From NCBI RefSeq assembly GCF_024436375.1, contig NZ_JAFMZM010000007.1, positions 192,731 through 256,730 of the forward strand: DNA of 64,000 nt. The letters run 5' to 3'. Every line of letters begins with the position of its first letter. The stretch's first letter is position 1. The position numbers and the translations under genes are program-made. A model generated the notes under the pieces. It saw only the letters and a program-made list of their open reading frames with translations, had not been told where the DNA came from and did not search any database. Shown one piece after another: positions 1 through 10,000 of the stretch. Source of the stretch: Nocardioides astragali (GTDB lineage Bacteria > Actinomycetota > Actinomycetes > Propionibacteriales > Nocardioidaceae).

Positions 1-953
1 GATCACCAGCCGTCTTCGGCTACGAAGGTGTCGGCGACGACGCGCGTCAGTGGCTCGACATCGCCTACGGCACCACCCTGCGCCTGACCGGCCCTCTCGG
101 CATGGTCCGGCACCACCGGGTGGACCACGGCAGCGTCGCCTTCGACCATCTCCGGATCGAGGCCAGGTTCACCTGGGACGCCGACCCCATGCCTGCGCTC
201 GTCGTCGTCGACATGCTCAACGGGATGGCGGAGTACACCCGCGATGGCGTGACCGATCGCATCCACGACGGCGACACCGTGCTGATGTCCGGGTGGGACA
301 TGCCGTTCTCCGGGCTCGCCGACCACATCGATGTACGAGGCACGAGCCTGACAGCGGAGGCTCTGGCGGCCGCGGTCGACGACGTCGACCCCGACTACCC
401 CTGGCAGGACCTCGCCTTCACCTCCTACGTCCCGCATTCGCCGGCCGCGGGCGCGCGCTGGCGGGCGACGGTGGACGAGCTCAGCTCGTCCTTCCCGGAC
501 GAGGACGACCCGGTGGCGCGCGACGAGGCGGTGCGCCTGCTCGGGCACACCCTCCTCCAGACCTTCCCCAACACCCTGGTGGCGGGCGGCAACCGACTGG
601 ACACCAACCTCGACGCCGGGGACGAGATGCCGTCGACGCTGCGACGTGCGCTCCACGCAATCGAGTCGCACGCCTTCGAGGGACTCAGCGTGGAGGAGCT
701 CGCCAGGGAGTGCGAGGTCACCCCCCGCGCCCTGCAGTACGCCTTCCGGCGCCACCTCGGCTGCACCCCCCTGGCCTACCTCCGCCGGGTCCGCCTCGAC
801 CTGGTGCGTCAGTCCCTGCGCGACGGGACGTCCCCGACGGTGAGCGATGCGGCCGCCAAGTACGGGTTCTTCAACCCAGGACGCTTCGCCTCCGAGTACC
901 GCCAGGTCTTCGACGAGAACCCTCGACAGACATTGGACAGATCGAACGCCTGA
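1..953 (+). CDS. AraC-family transcriptional regulator (5' end outside window)
   Basis: The frame is already open at the window edge (codons begin at base 3) and closes with TGA at 951-953, so the N-terminus is missing. The ATG at 102 is internal: the frame before it also reads like protein (GYEGVGDDARQWLDIAYG). The last 100 residues are an AraC/XylS double helix-turn-helix, with SVEELARECEVTPRALQ in the first unit and YGFFNPGRFASEYRQ in the second. The upstream 200 residues are probably the dimer or effector domain but carry no motif I can name. Effector and targets are unknown. The next gene starts 109 bp downstream; that gap contains a 13-bp palindrome at 993-1005 (ACCATG-T-CATGGT). Confidence 0.85.
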   Translation, partial: SPAVFGYEGVGDDARQWLDIAYGTTLRLTGPLGMVRHHRVDHGSVAFDHLRIEARFTWDADPMPALVVVDMLNGMAEYTRDGVTDRIHDGDTVLMSGWDMPFSGLADHIDVRGTSLTAEALAAAVDDVDPDYPWQDLAFTSYVPHSPAAGARWRATVDELSSSFPDEDDPVARDEAVRLLGHTLLQTFPNTLVAGGNRLDTNLDAGDEMPSTLRRALHAIESHAFEGLSVEELARECEVTPRALQYAFRRHLGCTPLAYLRRVRLDLVRQSLRDGTSPTVSDAAAKYGFFNPGRFASEYRQVFDENPRQTLDRSNA

Positions 954-1062
954 TCGGCTCGACTTCGCTTTGCGGCTGTCGTACTGGTCTGGACCATGTC
1001 ATGGTGAAAGCACTTGCTGGAGACCACGGTGAGCGCCCCACCCGCAGACAGGAACCGATCCC

Positions 1063-1902
1063 GTGGCTCACGTGTCGATCGTCCCCCAGCACTCTGATTC
1101 ACCCCCATCTCCCGCTCGTTCGCTCGTGTCCGTCGACGGCCTGGACCGGGCCCGCAGCACCGACCTGATCGTCGCCGAGCTCGGCTCGGCGGAGCCAGGC
1201 ACTCCCTACGCGCACCACCTCACCGACCAGCTGATCGGGGCCAACGTCGCCCTGGCGAAGTCCATGGCCGGGCGCTACCGCAACCGCGGCATCGACCTCG
1301 ACGACCTGGAGCAGGTCGCGCTGCTCGGCCTCACCAAGGCGGCGCAGCGTTTCGACCCGACGGCCGGCCACGACTTCCTGTCGTACGCCGTCCCGACCAT
1401 CCGTGGTGAGCTGCGCCGGCACTTCCGCGACGCCGGCTGGATGGTCCGTCCCCCTCGTCGGGTGCAGGACCTCCAGTCCCGCATCGCCCGCGCCCAGGAC
1501 GAGCTCGAGCCCACCCTTGGTCGCTCACCCCGTCCGAGCGAGGTCGCCGACCACATCGGCGTGGACCTGACCGACGTCGTGGAGGCGCTGGCGGCCGACG
1601 GCTGCTTCACCCCCACCTCGCTGGACGGTCCCGTCGGGGGCGGTACGTCCACGCTGGGCGACCTGATCGGCCAGGTCGACACCGGGCTCAGGTCCTCGGA
1701 GGCCCGGATCGTGCTCGAACCCGTCGTCCGCGCGCTGCCGGAGCGCGACCGTCGCATCGTGCACATGCGCTTCTACGAGGAGCGCACGCAGCAGGAGATC
1801 GCGGACGCCGTCGGCCTGACCCAGGCGCAGGTGTCGAGGGTGCTCACGCGCATCCTCGGTTCCCTGAAGGAGGGGCTGGGCGAGTCGATGTCCGTCGCCT
1901 GA
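1063..1902 (+). CDS. RNA polymerase sigma factor, SigB/SigF/SigG type
   Basis: A 279-residue group 3 sigma-70 factor. Region 2 spans roughly residues 50-125 (NVALAKSMAGRYRNRG, then DLDDLEQVALLGL, the core-binding helix, and FLSYAVPTIRGELRRHFRD). Region 3 follows with VRPPRRVQDLQSRI. Region 4 is at the end, with LPERDRRIVHMRFYEERTQ and the helix-turn-helix QQEIADAVGLTQAQVSRVL. This layout is that of actinobacterial SigB/SigF stress-response factors; region 1.1 is absent. The GTG at 1063 is preceded by AGGAA. No anti-sigma or anti-anti-sigma gene is adjacent, so its control must be encoded elsewhere. The exact subgroup cannot be settled by eye. Confidence 0.92.
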   Translation: MAHVSIVPQHSDSPPSPARSLVSVDGLDRARSTDLIVAELGSAEPGTPYAHHLTDQLIGANVALAKSMAGRYRNRGIDLDDLEQVALLGLTKAAQRFDPTAGHDFLSYAVPTIRGELRRHFRDAGWMVRPPRRVQDLQSRIARAQDELEPTLGRSPRPSEVADHIGVDLTDVVEALAADGCFTPTSLDGPVGGGTSTLGDLIGQVDTGLRSSEARIVLEPVVRALPERDRRIVHMRFYEERTQQEIADAVGLTQAQVSRVLTRILGSLKEGLGESMSVA

Positions 1903-1956
1903 GGCGCGGACGACCGGGCCTCGTGGGACTGGTCGTCGGTGCGTGGTGAGCGGGTC

Positions 1957-1990
1957 GAGGCGGGCGTCTGCGAGATTGGACGTCCGCCTC
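1957..1990. terminator. hairpin between the sigma factor and aldehyde dehydrogenase genes
   Basis: Two 12-nt arms (1957-1968 and 1979-1990) are complementary at 11 of 12 positions around a 10-nt loop. It lies 54 bp after the sigma gene stop and 25 bp before the next start. There is no T tract, so it could be a terminator of the sigma gene or a leader structure of the aldehyde dehydrogenase gene. Confidence 0.4.
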
Positions 1991-2015
1991 ACCAGTTCAC
2001 CGCACGGGAGCACCC

Positions 2016-3443
2016 ATGAGCGAGACGATCCGGAACTTCATCGACGGCGACCTCGTCGAGTCCGCCTCCGATGCCTTCATCGACCTCGTCGACCCGGTCA
2101 CCGGCGAGCCCGACGGCCGATCGCCGGTCTCGCTGCCCGAGGAGGTCGACCGGGCGTACGCCGCCGCCGAGCGCGCCTCCGAGTCGTGGAAGCGGCTCAC
2201 GCCCGGGCGCCGCCAGGCCTACCTGCTCGACCTCGCCACCGCCATCGCGGAGCGCCGCGACGAGATCAGCACCGTCCAGGCCCGCGACACCGGCCAGCCG
2301 GTGCGCTACATCGCCAGCGAGGAGGTCGACCAGGGCGTCGACCAGCTCCGGTTCTTCGCCGGCGCCGCCCGGTTGCTGGAGGGGAAGTCGGCGGGGGAGT
2401 ACCTCGCGGGTCACACCTCGAGCATCCGACGCGAGCCGATCGGCGTCGTCGGTCAGGTGACGCCGTGGAACTACCCGTTCGCGATGGCGATCTGGAAGAT
2501 CGCGCCCGCGCTGGCCGCGGGCAACACCGTCGTGCTCAAGCCCAGCGACACCACGCCGCGCTCGACCGTGCTGCTGGCCGAGATCGCCGGCGAGATCCTC
2601 CCCCCGGGCGTCCTCAACGTGGTCAACGGCGACGCCACGACCGGTCGTCACGTCGTCGAGCACCCCACGCCGGGCCTGGTCGCGATCACGGGGTCGGTGC
2701 GCGCCGGCACCGAGGTCGCCCTGTCGGCGGCGCGGTCGCTGAAACGTGCGCACCTCGAGCTCGGTGGCAAGGCTCCGGTCGTCGTGATGCCCGACACCGA
2801 CCTGCCGCGCGCGGCGGAGATGATCGCGGCGGCCGCCTACTTCAACGGCGGGCAGGACTGCACCGCCGCGACGCGGGTGATCGTGCACCGCAGCGTCCAC
2901 GACGAGCTCGTCGACCTGCTGGTGAAGGAGGCCGAGGGCACCCGTCCCGGCCCGCCGTCAGACACCGAGGCCGACTACGGCCCGCTCAACAACGCGGCGC
3001 ACTTCGCCAAGGTGGAGGCGTTCCTCACCGACCTCCCCGACCACGCGACCGTCCGCACCGGCGGGCGCCGCCACGGGGACGCCGGCTTCTTCTTCGCGCC
3101 GACCGTCGTCACCGGCGTACGACAGGACGACCGCATCGTGCAGGAGGAGGTCTTCGGACCGGTGCTCACCGTCCAGCCCTTCGAGGAGGAGGCCGAGGCG
3201 GTGCGGATGGCCAACGGGGTGCCCTTCGGGCTGGCCGGCAGCGTCTGGACCCGCGACCACGGGACCGCCGACCGGCTGACCCGCGAGCTCGACTTCGGGT
3301 GCGTGTGGGTCAACACGCACATCCCCTTCGTCTCGGAGATGCCGCACGGCGGCTTCGGGGCCTCGGGCTACGGCAAGGACCTGTCCGGCTACGGCTTCGA
3401 CGACTACACGCGCATCAAGCACGTGATGACCGCCCACTACTGA
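2016..3443 (+). CDS. NAD(P)-dependent aldehyde dehydrogenase, gamma-aminobutyraldehyde dehydrogenase-like
   Basis: A full-length 475-residue aldehyde dehydrogenase that oxidises an aldehyde to its acid with NAD(P)+. The fold markers are in order: GQVTPWNYPFAMAIWKIAPAL near residue 150, the general-base Glu248 in LELGGKAP, and the nucleophile Cys282 in GQDCTAATRV. The GQDCTAA context resembles PatD/YdcW gamma-aminobutyraldehyde dehydrogenases of putrescine catabolism, an inference from motif only. EEVFGPVL and the C-terminal FGCVWVNTH oligomerisation region are present. The start ATG at 2016 follows ACGGGAG. No aminotransferase or polyamine gene is adjacent, so the physiological substrate is open. 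Confidence 0.88.
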   Translation: MSETIRNFIDGDLVESASDAFIDLVDPVTGEPDGRSPVSLPEEVDRAYAAAERASESWKRLTPGRRQAYLLDLATAIAERRDEISTVQARDTGQPVRYIASEEVDQGVDQLRFFAGAARLLEGKSAGEYLAGHTSSIRREPIGVVGQVTPWNYPFAMAIWKIAPALAAGNTVVLKPSDTTPRSTVLLAEIAGEILPPGVLNVVNGDATTGRHVVEHPTPGLVAITGSVRAGTEVALSAARSLKRAHLELGGKAPVVVMPDTDLPRAAEMIAAAAYFNGGQDCTAATRVIVHRSVHDELVDLLVKEAEGTRPGPPSDTEADYGPLNNAAHFAKVEAFLTDLPDHATVRTGGRRHGDAGFFFAPTVVTGVRQDDRIVQEEVFGPVLTVQPFEEEAEAVRMANGVPFGLAGSVWTRDHGTADRLTRELDFGCVWVNTHIPFVSEMPHGGFGASGYGKDLSGYGFDDYTRIKHVMTAHY

Positions 3444-3485
3444 GAGGGTCCGTGGCCGCCTGTGGCGTTCGGGCATGCTGGAGCC

Positions 3486-3875
3486 ATGCGCTTCACCGAG
3501 CACGAGCTGACCGTCGCCGTGACCGCCGCCGCCAAGATCGTGGCCGGGGGGAAGTCCGTCCGCCGCGCCAAGGGCGAGGCGGCGTGGGACTCGATGAGCA
3601 AGCTCGACCGCTACCACCTCCTCGACGCCGTCGGCAGCCAGGTGCTCCCGGTGCTGCTCGCCCTGCCTGACGTCGAGGTGCCGGCCGGGACGCGTCCGAC
3701 CTTCACGGACGAGCAGATCGCCGCCGCGGTCCAGGAGACCATGGGCGAGAGCGGGGTCGGTCGCCTGCGGCAGAAGGTGGCCGTGGCCGCTCGCCTCACG
3801 CTCGTACGTACGGCGCTCGCGCAGCTGCCGATCCGGCAGGACCCGGACGCGTTGATCGTGCCCGACTCCCTCTGA
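3486..3875 (+). CDS. conserved hypothetical protein
   Basis: A 129-residue protein starting at ATG 3486; an in-frame GTG at 3462 would add 8 residues but lies in the 42-bp gap after the dehydrogenase gene. There is no signal peptide or membrane segment. The sequence is mostly helical, with a basic N-terminal half (KSVRRAKGEAAWDSMSKLDRYHLLDAVG) and a C-terminal half rich in Arg and Val. I recognise no named domain. Codon use matches its neighbours. It sits close behind the aldehyde dehydrogenase gene and may be co-transcribed with it. Confidence 0.65.
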   Translation: MRFTEHELTVAVTAAAKIVAGGKSVRRAKGEAAWDSMSKLDRYHLLDAVGSQVLPVLLALPDVEVPAGTRPTFTDEQIAAAVQETMGESGVGRLRQKVAVAARLTLVRTALAQLPIRQDPDALIVPDSL

Positions 3876-3898
3876 GCGGGACCGCCTTCGTGCGGGCG

Positions 3899-3922
3899 TC
3901 GAGCGGCCGTAGGGCCGCTCGA
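3899..3922. terminator. perfect hairpin after the hypothetical gene
   Basis: Ten-base perfectly complementary arms (TCGAGCGGCC and GGCCGCTCGA) flank a GTAG loop, 23 bp after the stop at 3875. There is no T run, as is common for terminators in very GC-rich actinobacteria. It separates this gene from the lipoprotein gene at 4048. Confidence 0.5.
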
Positions 3923-4047
3923 GCGGGGAGGTGGCTGGACACCCGGCGCGCTGATGCGCGGGCGACTGGATGCGCGCCGTGGTCGCTGGATGCGGCATGA
4001 CCGAACCTGAGGAGGGCACTCAGGTTGGGTCCGTACGGTCGATCGGG

Positions 4048-4842
4048 ATGACTCACACGATGCGAACCCGCGCCCGAACCGTCCTCGGCCTCGTCACGGC
4101 CGCCGCGATGCTCACCCTCTCCGCCTGCGGAGGCGGAGGCGGCAGCGACTCGGCCGGCGCCGACAAGGGCACCACGTCCAGCGACTCGTCGAGCCCCTCG
4201 CCGAGCGAGAGCGGGGACGCCGCACAGGGTGCCGAGCCCGACCTCGAGGGGATCCCGGACGTGGTCGCCGAGGTCAACGGCGAGCAGGTGACCAAGGAGG
4301 AGTTCACGCCCATCTACGAGGCGGCCTTCCAGCAGGCGGCCATGCAGGCCCAGGCGGGCGGGGCGGCTCCCGACGAGGAGGCCCTGCAGAAGCAGACGGT
4401 GGACGACCTCGTCGACACCGAGCTCCTGGTCCAGGAGGCCGACTCCCGCGGCATCACGGTCAGCGACGAGGACATCGACGCCGAGCTCACCGACCTCGCC
4501 GAGCAGAACCAGCTCGGCTCCGCGGAGGAGCTGCTCGCGGCCGTGGAGAAGCAGGGCGTCACCGAGGAGCAGGCGCGCTCACAGGTGGAGACCCAGGTCA
4601 TGGTCGAGCAGCTCGTCGCGGACGAGGACGGCGCGGCCGACCCGACCGAGAAGGAGCTGCGGGCTCTCTACGCGCAGGCGAAGCAGCAGGCGCAGTCGAG
4701 CCAGTCCGGTCAGGAGATCCCGCCGTTCGACGAGGTGCGCGACCAGCTCGAGCAGCAGGCGAGGTCGGAGCAGGTCGGCAGGGTCGCCGAGGCGCTGCTG
4801 GAGGACCTGCGCCAGGACGCGGAGATCGAGATCAACCTCTGA
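4048..4842 (+). CDS. SurA N-terminal domain lipoprotein
   Basis: A 264-residue lipoprotein. The chosen start, ATG 4048, gives a signal peptide (MRTRARTVLGLVTAAAM) ending in the lipobox LSAC, so the mature protein would be lipid-anchored outside the membrane. A low-complexity Ser/Gly/Asp linker follows to about residue 65. The rest (VVAEVNGEQVTKEEFTPIYEA, then VDDLVDTELLVQEADSRGI) matches the SurA_N fold found in extracytoplasmic foldases. No parvulin isomerase domain follows, so a chaperone-like rather than isomerase role is likely. Longer starts exist in frame upstream (3970) but would bury the signal peptide. Nothing nearby indicates a client protein. Confidence 0.85.
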   Translation: MTHTMRTRARTVLGLVTAAAMLTLSACGGGGGSDSAGADKGTTSSDSSSPSPSESGDAAQGAEPDLEGIPDVVAEVNGEQVTKEEFTPIYEAAFQQAAMQAQAGGAAPDEEALQKQTVDDLVDTELLVQEADSRGITVSDEDIDAELTDLAEQNQLGSAEELLAAVEKQGVTEEQARSQVETQVMVEQLVADEDGAADPTEKELRALYAQAKQQAQSSQSGQEIPPFDEVRDQLEQQARSEQVGRVAEALLEDLRQDAEIEINL

Positions 4843-4975
4843 GCACGAGCAGCAGGTCGAGAACGGTCTCCCCACGTGGCTCCTACGTGGCCGTTTGAGG
4901 CGCTAATGTTGAAAACGTGTGTCAGTTCCGGGTAGGCGAACATCTTGGGTGCCGGGACCGGCGCGGGGCTTGCGT

Positions 4976-7000
4976 ATGACCACGCGTACGGCACTCCCGC
5001 TCTCGCGGGCCCTGGCCTTCGGCGCGTCCTACGCCGTTCTCGCGGTCCTGGCGAGGCTGACGGTGGTGGACGGCCAGACAGTCAGCCTGGTGTGGCCAGG
5101 TGCCGGCGTGGCCCTGCTGTGGCTGCTCGCGGAGTCGCCGCACCGTCAGCGGTGGGTGCTGGGGCCGTTGATGGCGATCCACGCAGGGATCGCCTGGTTC
5201 ACGGGTGCTCCGCTCCTCGTGGTCTTCTTCGGCGCACTGTCGGTCACGTGGCAGACCTGGCTCGCGGTGGTGCTGCTCAGGCGCTGGTGCCCGACGCTCC
5301 TCGGGGCCGGCGGCACTGAGAGCTTCCGGTCACCCCGGGCGCTCGCCTACACGTGTGCGGCGGGGGTCCTGGCCAGCATCCTTGGTGCTGCCATCGGTGC
5401 CTTCGGCGTGTGGGCGTCCGGTTCCGGATGGGACTCATGGGTGCCGCTGGCATGGTTCGGGCGGCACTTCACGGGGATCCTCGTGGTGGGATGCATCGGG
5501 CACCTGGCGTGGGAGTGGCACACCCAGCACGTCGCACCGCGCGCACGGGGCGGGCAACGACTGGAGCTCGTCGTCCTGTGGGTGGCCTCGGCGGTCGTCG
5601 TGATCGCGATCTTCCTCCAGTCGCTCCCCATCATCTTCCTCATCGTGCCGCTCTGCGTGTGGTCAGCGGCCCGGTTCCCGACCTTCCTCGCTGCACTGCA
5701 CGCCCTCGCGCTAGGACTGGGCAGCCTGGTGCTGACCCTCGCCGGACTGGGCCCCGCTGCGAGGCTGGACGACCCGGTGCTGGCGATCCTGGTCGCCCAC
5801 GTCTTCCTGGTCGCCGTGCTGCTGACCGGTCTCACCGTGGGCACGCTGAGCGACCGCATCGACGAGCTCGTCGTGCGGATGGGACAGGCGCGAGCCAGGG
5901 CCGCCGAGCAGGCGGAGCTGCTCGCGGAGATGACCGAGAGCATGGACGAGGGGCTCATCGTCCTCGATCGCGCGGGCAGGATCGAGCGGAGCAATGGCGC
6001 GAGCCGGCGTCTGGCCCACCGGGTCAGCCCGGGTACGCCGGACGCGGTGGCCCTCGCCGACTTGGTGGAGCTCGTCCTCAACCCGGCCTCGGACCACACC
6101 GGCGCCTCGCGGGCCGAGCTCGGCGTCGGGGACGTGCAGGTGCCCCTCGACTCCGGTGACGACCTCGTGCTCTCGGTATCGCGCACCGTGCTGGCCAGTG
6201 AGCGGGGCGACGACGACGGCCCGGGCGTGCTGCTCGTGCTCAAGGAGGTGACCGAGCACCGGCAGGGCATCCGTCCGCTCGTCAGCTTCGCGTCGACGGC
6301 GGCGCACGACCTGCGTGGACCACTGACGGCGATCCGGGCGTGGCTGGACCTCGCCGCCGCCGATCTCGACCCCGACAGCGACACCTTGGCGTCACTCAGG
6401 CGCGCGCAGGGCGCAGCGGGTCAGCTGGCAGACCTGATCGACGACCTCCTGGCGCACGCCCTGGCCGAGGCGGGCGACCTGCTGGCGCGCGACGTCCCGC
6501 TCAGTGGGGCCGAGGGGGCGGTGACGCAGGCCTCGGTGTTGCTGGGTCCCGACGACGTGCTCGAGGTGGTCGACGCCGGGTTGCCGCCGGTGCACGCCGA
6601 CGAGATCGCGGTGAGGCAGCTCTTCGCGAACCTGGTCGACAATGCAGTCAAGTACGCCCGTCCGGGGGTGCCGGCCCGGGTCAGGGTCTCGGCGCGGCGC
6701 AGGGGCTCGCGCGTGGTCATCGACGTCGAGGACAACGGCGTCGGCGTCGACGAGCGCGAGCGCGCCCTCATCTTCCAGAGGTTCCACCGCAGCGACTCGG
6801 TGCGTGCCGGGTTCCGGGGCACCGGCATGGGGCTGTCGATCTGCCAGACCATCGTGCACCGCCACGGCGGGTCCATCGAGTGCCTGGCCGCCGAGCCCGG
6901 ACCGGGATCGGTGTTCCGGTTCGACCTGCCCGCGGCCACGTCCGACGGGGACCCGACCCCGCCGACCACGCCGCTGGACGACGCGCTCGCCAACGCGTAG
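4976..7000 (+). CDS. membrane sensor histidine kinase with MASE1 and PAS domains
   Basis: A 674-residue sensor kinase. Residues 1-290 contain about eight hydrophobic helices of the MASE1 type, with SLVWPGAGVALLWLL as the hallmark. A short coiled stretch (MGQARARAAEQAELLAEM) leads to a PAS-like domain (ESMDEGLIVLDRAGRIERSN). The kinase core follows: His444 in the H box AAHDLRGPLTAIRA, the N box LFANLVDNAVKYA, the G1 box DVEDNGVGVDE and the G2 box GTGMGLSICQTIVHRHGG. The ATG at 4976 has a GGGG ribosome site; a GTG at 4919 would add 19 residues. No response regulator lies beside it, so it is an orphan kinase in this window. The 132 bp upstream contain a short ACGT-armed palindrome at 4872-4890. 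Confidence 0.9.
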   Translation: MTTRTALPLSRALAFGASYAVLAVLARLTVVDGQTVSLVWPGAGVALLWLLAESPHRQRWVLGPLMAIHAGIAWFTGAPLLVVFFGALSVTWQTWLAVVLLRRWCPTLLGAGGTESFRSPRALAYTCAAGVLASILGAAIGAFGVWASGSGWDSWVPLAWFGRHFTGILVVGCIGHLAWEWHTQHVAPRARGGQRLELVVLWVASAVVVIAIFLQSLPIIFLIVPLCVWSAARFPTFLAALHALALGLGSLVLTLAGLGPAARLDDPVLAILVAHVFLVAVLLTGLTVGTLSDRIDELVVRMGQARARAAEQAELLAEMTESMDEGLIVLDRAGRIERSNGASRRLAHRVSPGTPDAVALADLVELVLNPASDHTGASRAELGVGDVQVPLDSGDDLVLSVSRTVLASERGDDDGPGVLLVLKEVTEHRQGIRPLVSFASTAAHDLRGPLTAIRAWLDLAAADLDPDSDTLASLRRAQGAAGQLADLIDDLLAHALAEAGDLLARDVPLSGAEGAVTQASVLLGPDDVLEVVDAGLPPVHADEIAVRQLFANLVDNAVKYARPGVPARVRVSARRRGSRVVIDVEDNGVGVDERERALIFQRFHRSDSVRAGFRGTGMGLSICQTIVHRHGGSIECLAAEPGPGSVFRFDLPAATSDGDPTPPTTPLDDALANA

Positions 7001-7012
7001 GAGCGTTCGCGT

Positions 7013-7043
7013 TGCCGGCCGATCGCTGCGCGACCGTCCGGCA
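7013..7043. terminator. terminator-like hairpin between convergent kinase and icmF genes
   Basis: The 46-bp gap between the convergent kinase and icmF genes is almost filled by an imperfect hairpin with TGCCGG and CCGGCA outer arms and an inner stem of GATCGC and GCGACC type around TGC. It could stop transcription from both sides. Confidence 0.5.
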
Positions 7044-7046
7044 GGC

Positions 7047-10000
7047 TCAGACGTTGCGGCGGTACTGGCCCCCGACCTCGAAGAACGCCTCGGTCACCTG
7101 CTGCAGGGAGCAGACCCGCGCGGCATCCATGAGGACGGCGAAGACGTTGTCACCGGAGACCGCCGCGTCCTTGAGCCGGGCCAGGGCCTCCTGCGCCTCG
7201 GCGCCGTGCGCGGCCTGGAAGGCACGCACCCGCGCGAGCTGGGACTCCTTCTCCGCCTCGGTGGCGCGGGCCAGCTCGATCTCCTGGGGCTGCGCGTCGG
7301 CCGCCGACTCCTTGACGAACGTGTTGACCCCGATGATGGGCAGCGAGCCGTCGTGCTTGCGGTGCTCGTAGAGCATCGACTCGTCCTGGATGCGGCCGCG
7401 CTGGTAGCCGGTCTCCATCGCGCCCAGCACGCCGCCGCGCTCGTTGATGCTGTCGAACTCGGCGAGCACGGCCGCCTCGACGAGCTCGGTGAGGTCGTCG
7501 ATGATGAAGGACCCCTGGAGGGGGTTCTCGTTCATCGCCAGGCCCCACTCGCGGTTGATGATCAGCTGGATCGCCAGCGCACGGCGTACGGACTCCTCCG
7601 TGGGGGTCGTCACCGCCTCGTCGTAGGCGTTGGTGTGCAGGCTGTTGGCGTTGTCGTAGATGGCGATGAGCGCCTGCAGCGTGGTGCGGATGTCGTTGAA
7701 GTCCATCTCCTGCGCGTGCAACGACCGCCCGCTCGTCTGGACGTGGTACTTCAGCTTCTGGGAGCGCTCCGAGGCGCCGTACTTCTCCTTCATCGTCACC
7801 GCCCAGATGCGGCGTGCCACTCGGCCGAGCACGGAGTATTCAGGGTCCATGCCGTTGGAGAAGAAGAACGACAGGTTGGGCGCGAAGTCGTCGATCTTCA
7901 TGCCGCGCGCGAGGTAGGCCTCGACGTAGGTGAAGCCGTTGGCCAGGGTGAACGCGAGCTGGCTGATGGGGTTGGCCCCGGCCTCGGCGATGTGGTAGCC
8001 GGAGATGGAGACCGAGTAGAAGTTGCGCACCTGCTGCTCGATGAACCACTCCTGGATGTCGGCCATCATCCGCAGGCAGAACTCGGTGGAGAAGAGCGCC
8101 GTGTTCTGTCCCTGGTCCTCCTTCAGGATGTCGGCCTGCACGGTGCCGCGCACGTTGGCGAGCGCGTACGCCGCGAGCTGCGCGCGCTCCTCGGCGCTGG
8201 GCTCGCGAGCCTCGCGCTCGACGAAGGCATCGACCTGCTGGTCGATCGCGGTGTTGAGGAAGAACGCCAGCACGGTCGGGGCCGGGCCGTTGATGGTGAG
8301 CGACACCGAGGTCGTCGGGGCGACCAGGTCGAAGCCGTCGAACAGCTCCTTCATGTCGTCGAGCGTCGCGACGGAGACGCCGGACGTGCCCACCTTGCCG
8401 TAGACGTCGGGGCGCGGGTCGGGGTCGCGGCCGTAGAGCGTCACCGAGTCGAAAGCCGTCGAGAGCCGCGTGGCGTCGTTGCCCTCGGAGAGGATCTTGA
8501 AGCGGCGGTTGGTGCGAGCCGGGTCGCCCTCGCCCGCGAACATCCGGGCGGGGTCCTCGTTGTCGCGCTTGAACGGGAAGACGCCGGCGGTGAAGGGGAA
8601 GTAGCCCGGCAGGTTCTCGTTGCGCCAGAAGCGGACGAGCTCGCCGTGGTCGTCGAACCGCGGCAGCGCGACGCGCGGGATGGCGCTGCCGCTGAGCGAG
8701 TTCTTGGTGAGCTTGGTGTGGATCTCCTTGTCGCGCACCACGACGACCTGCTCGTCGCCGGAGTAGGACTCGACGACGGCGGGCCAGCCGGCGATCTGGT
8801 CGGCGATCTCGTGCGGGACGGCCTTGCGCGCCGCCTCGAGCAGAGCGGGCACCCCACCGGCGTCGCCGTCGCCCAGCTGGTCGGCGACGTACTGCACGCG
8901 CTGCAGGTTGCGCGCCGCCTCGGCGAGCTCGGTCGTGCGGGCATGGTAGCCGCGGACGGTCTCGGTGATCTCGGACAGGTAGCGCACCCGGTCGGCCGGC
9001 ACGACCTGTCGGATGCCGGAGGAGTGGCGTACGTCGACGTGCGGCAGCGTGCCCTCCTGGACCTCGAGCCCGACGTCGGCGAGCTCGCCACGGAGGTGCT
9101 GGTAGAGCGCGGTGACGCCGTCGTCGTTGAAGGTGGCCGCGCTGGTGCCGAAGACCGGCATGTCCTGGGGCTGCTTGCCGAAGGCCTGCCGGTTGCGGAC
9201 CAGCTGGCGGCCGACGTCGCGCAGGGCGTCCTTGGCGCCGCGGCGCTCGAACTTGTTGATGGCCACGGTGTCGGCGAAGTCGAGCATGTCGATCTTCTCC
9301 AGCTGCGAGGCGGCGCCGAACTCCGGCGTCATGACGTAGAGCGAGTGGTCGACCAGCGGCACGATGCCGGCGTCGCCCTGGCCGATGCCGGGCGTCTCGA
9401 CGACCACCAGGTCGTGACCGGCCGCCTTCATCACGTCGATGACGTCGCCGAGGTGCTCGGGCACCTCGTGGGCGCCACGGGTGGCGAGCGAGCGGAAGAA
9501 GATGCGGTCGCCGTCGAGCGAGTTGGCGCGGATCCGGTCGCCGAGCAGCGCGCCGCCGCCCTTGCGACGGGTCGGGTCGACGGCGATGACCGCGATCCGC
9601 AGCTTGTCCTGCTGGTCGGTGCGGAAGCGGCGCACGATCTCGTCGGTCAGCGACGACTTGCCGGAGCCGCCGGTGCCGGTGATGCCGAGCACGGGCACGA
9701 CGCGGCGCGCGGCCGCCTTCCGGATCTCCTCGAGCATCGACTCGTCGAGGCGTCCGCCCTCGGCGCCGGTGACGGCGCGAGCCACCGCGAACCGGTCACC
9801 GGACAGGACGCCCTCGACCGTGACCGAGCCGTCGGACCACAGGTCGACGTCGCAGTCGGCGACGACGGAGTTGATCATGCCGACCAGGCCCATCTTCTGG
9901 CCGTCCTCGGGGGAGAAGATGGTGACCCCGGACGCACGGAGCCTGGCGATCTCGGACGGCACGATCACGCCGCCGCCACCACCGACCACCTTGACGTGGC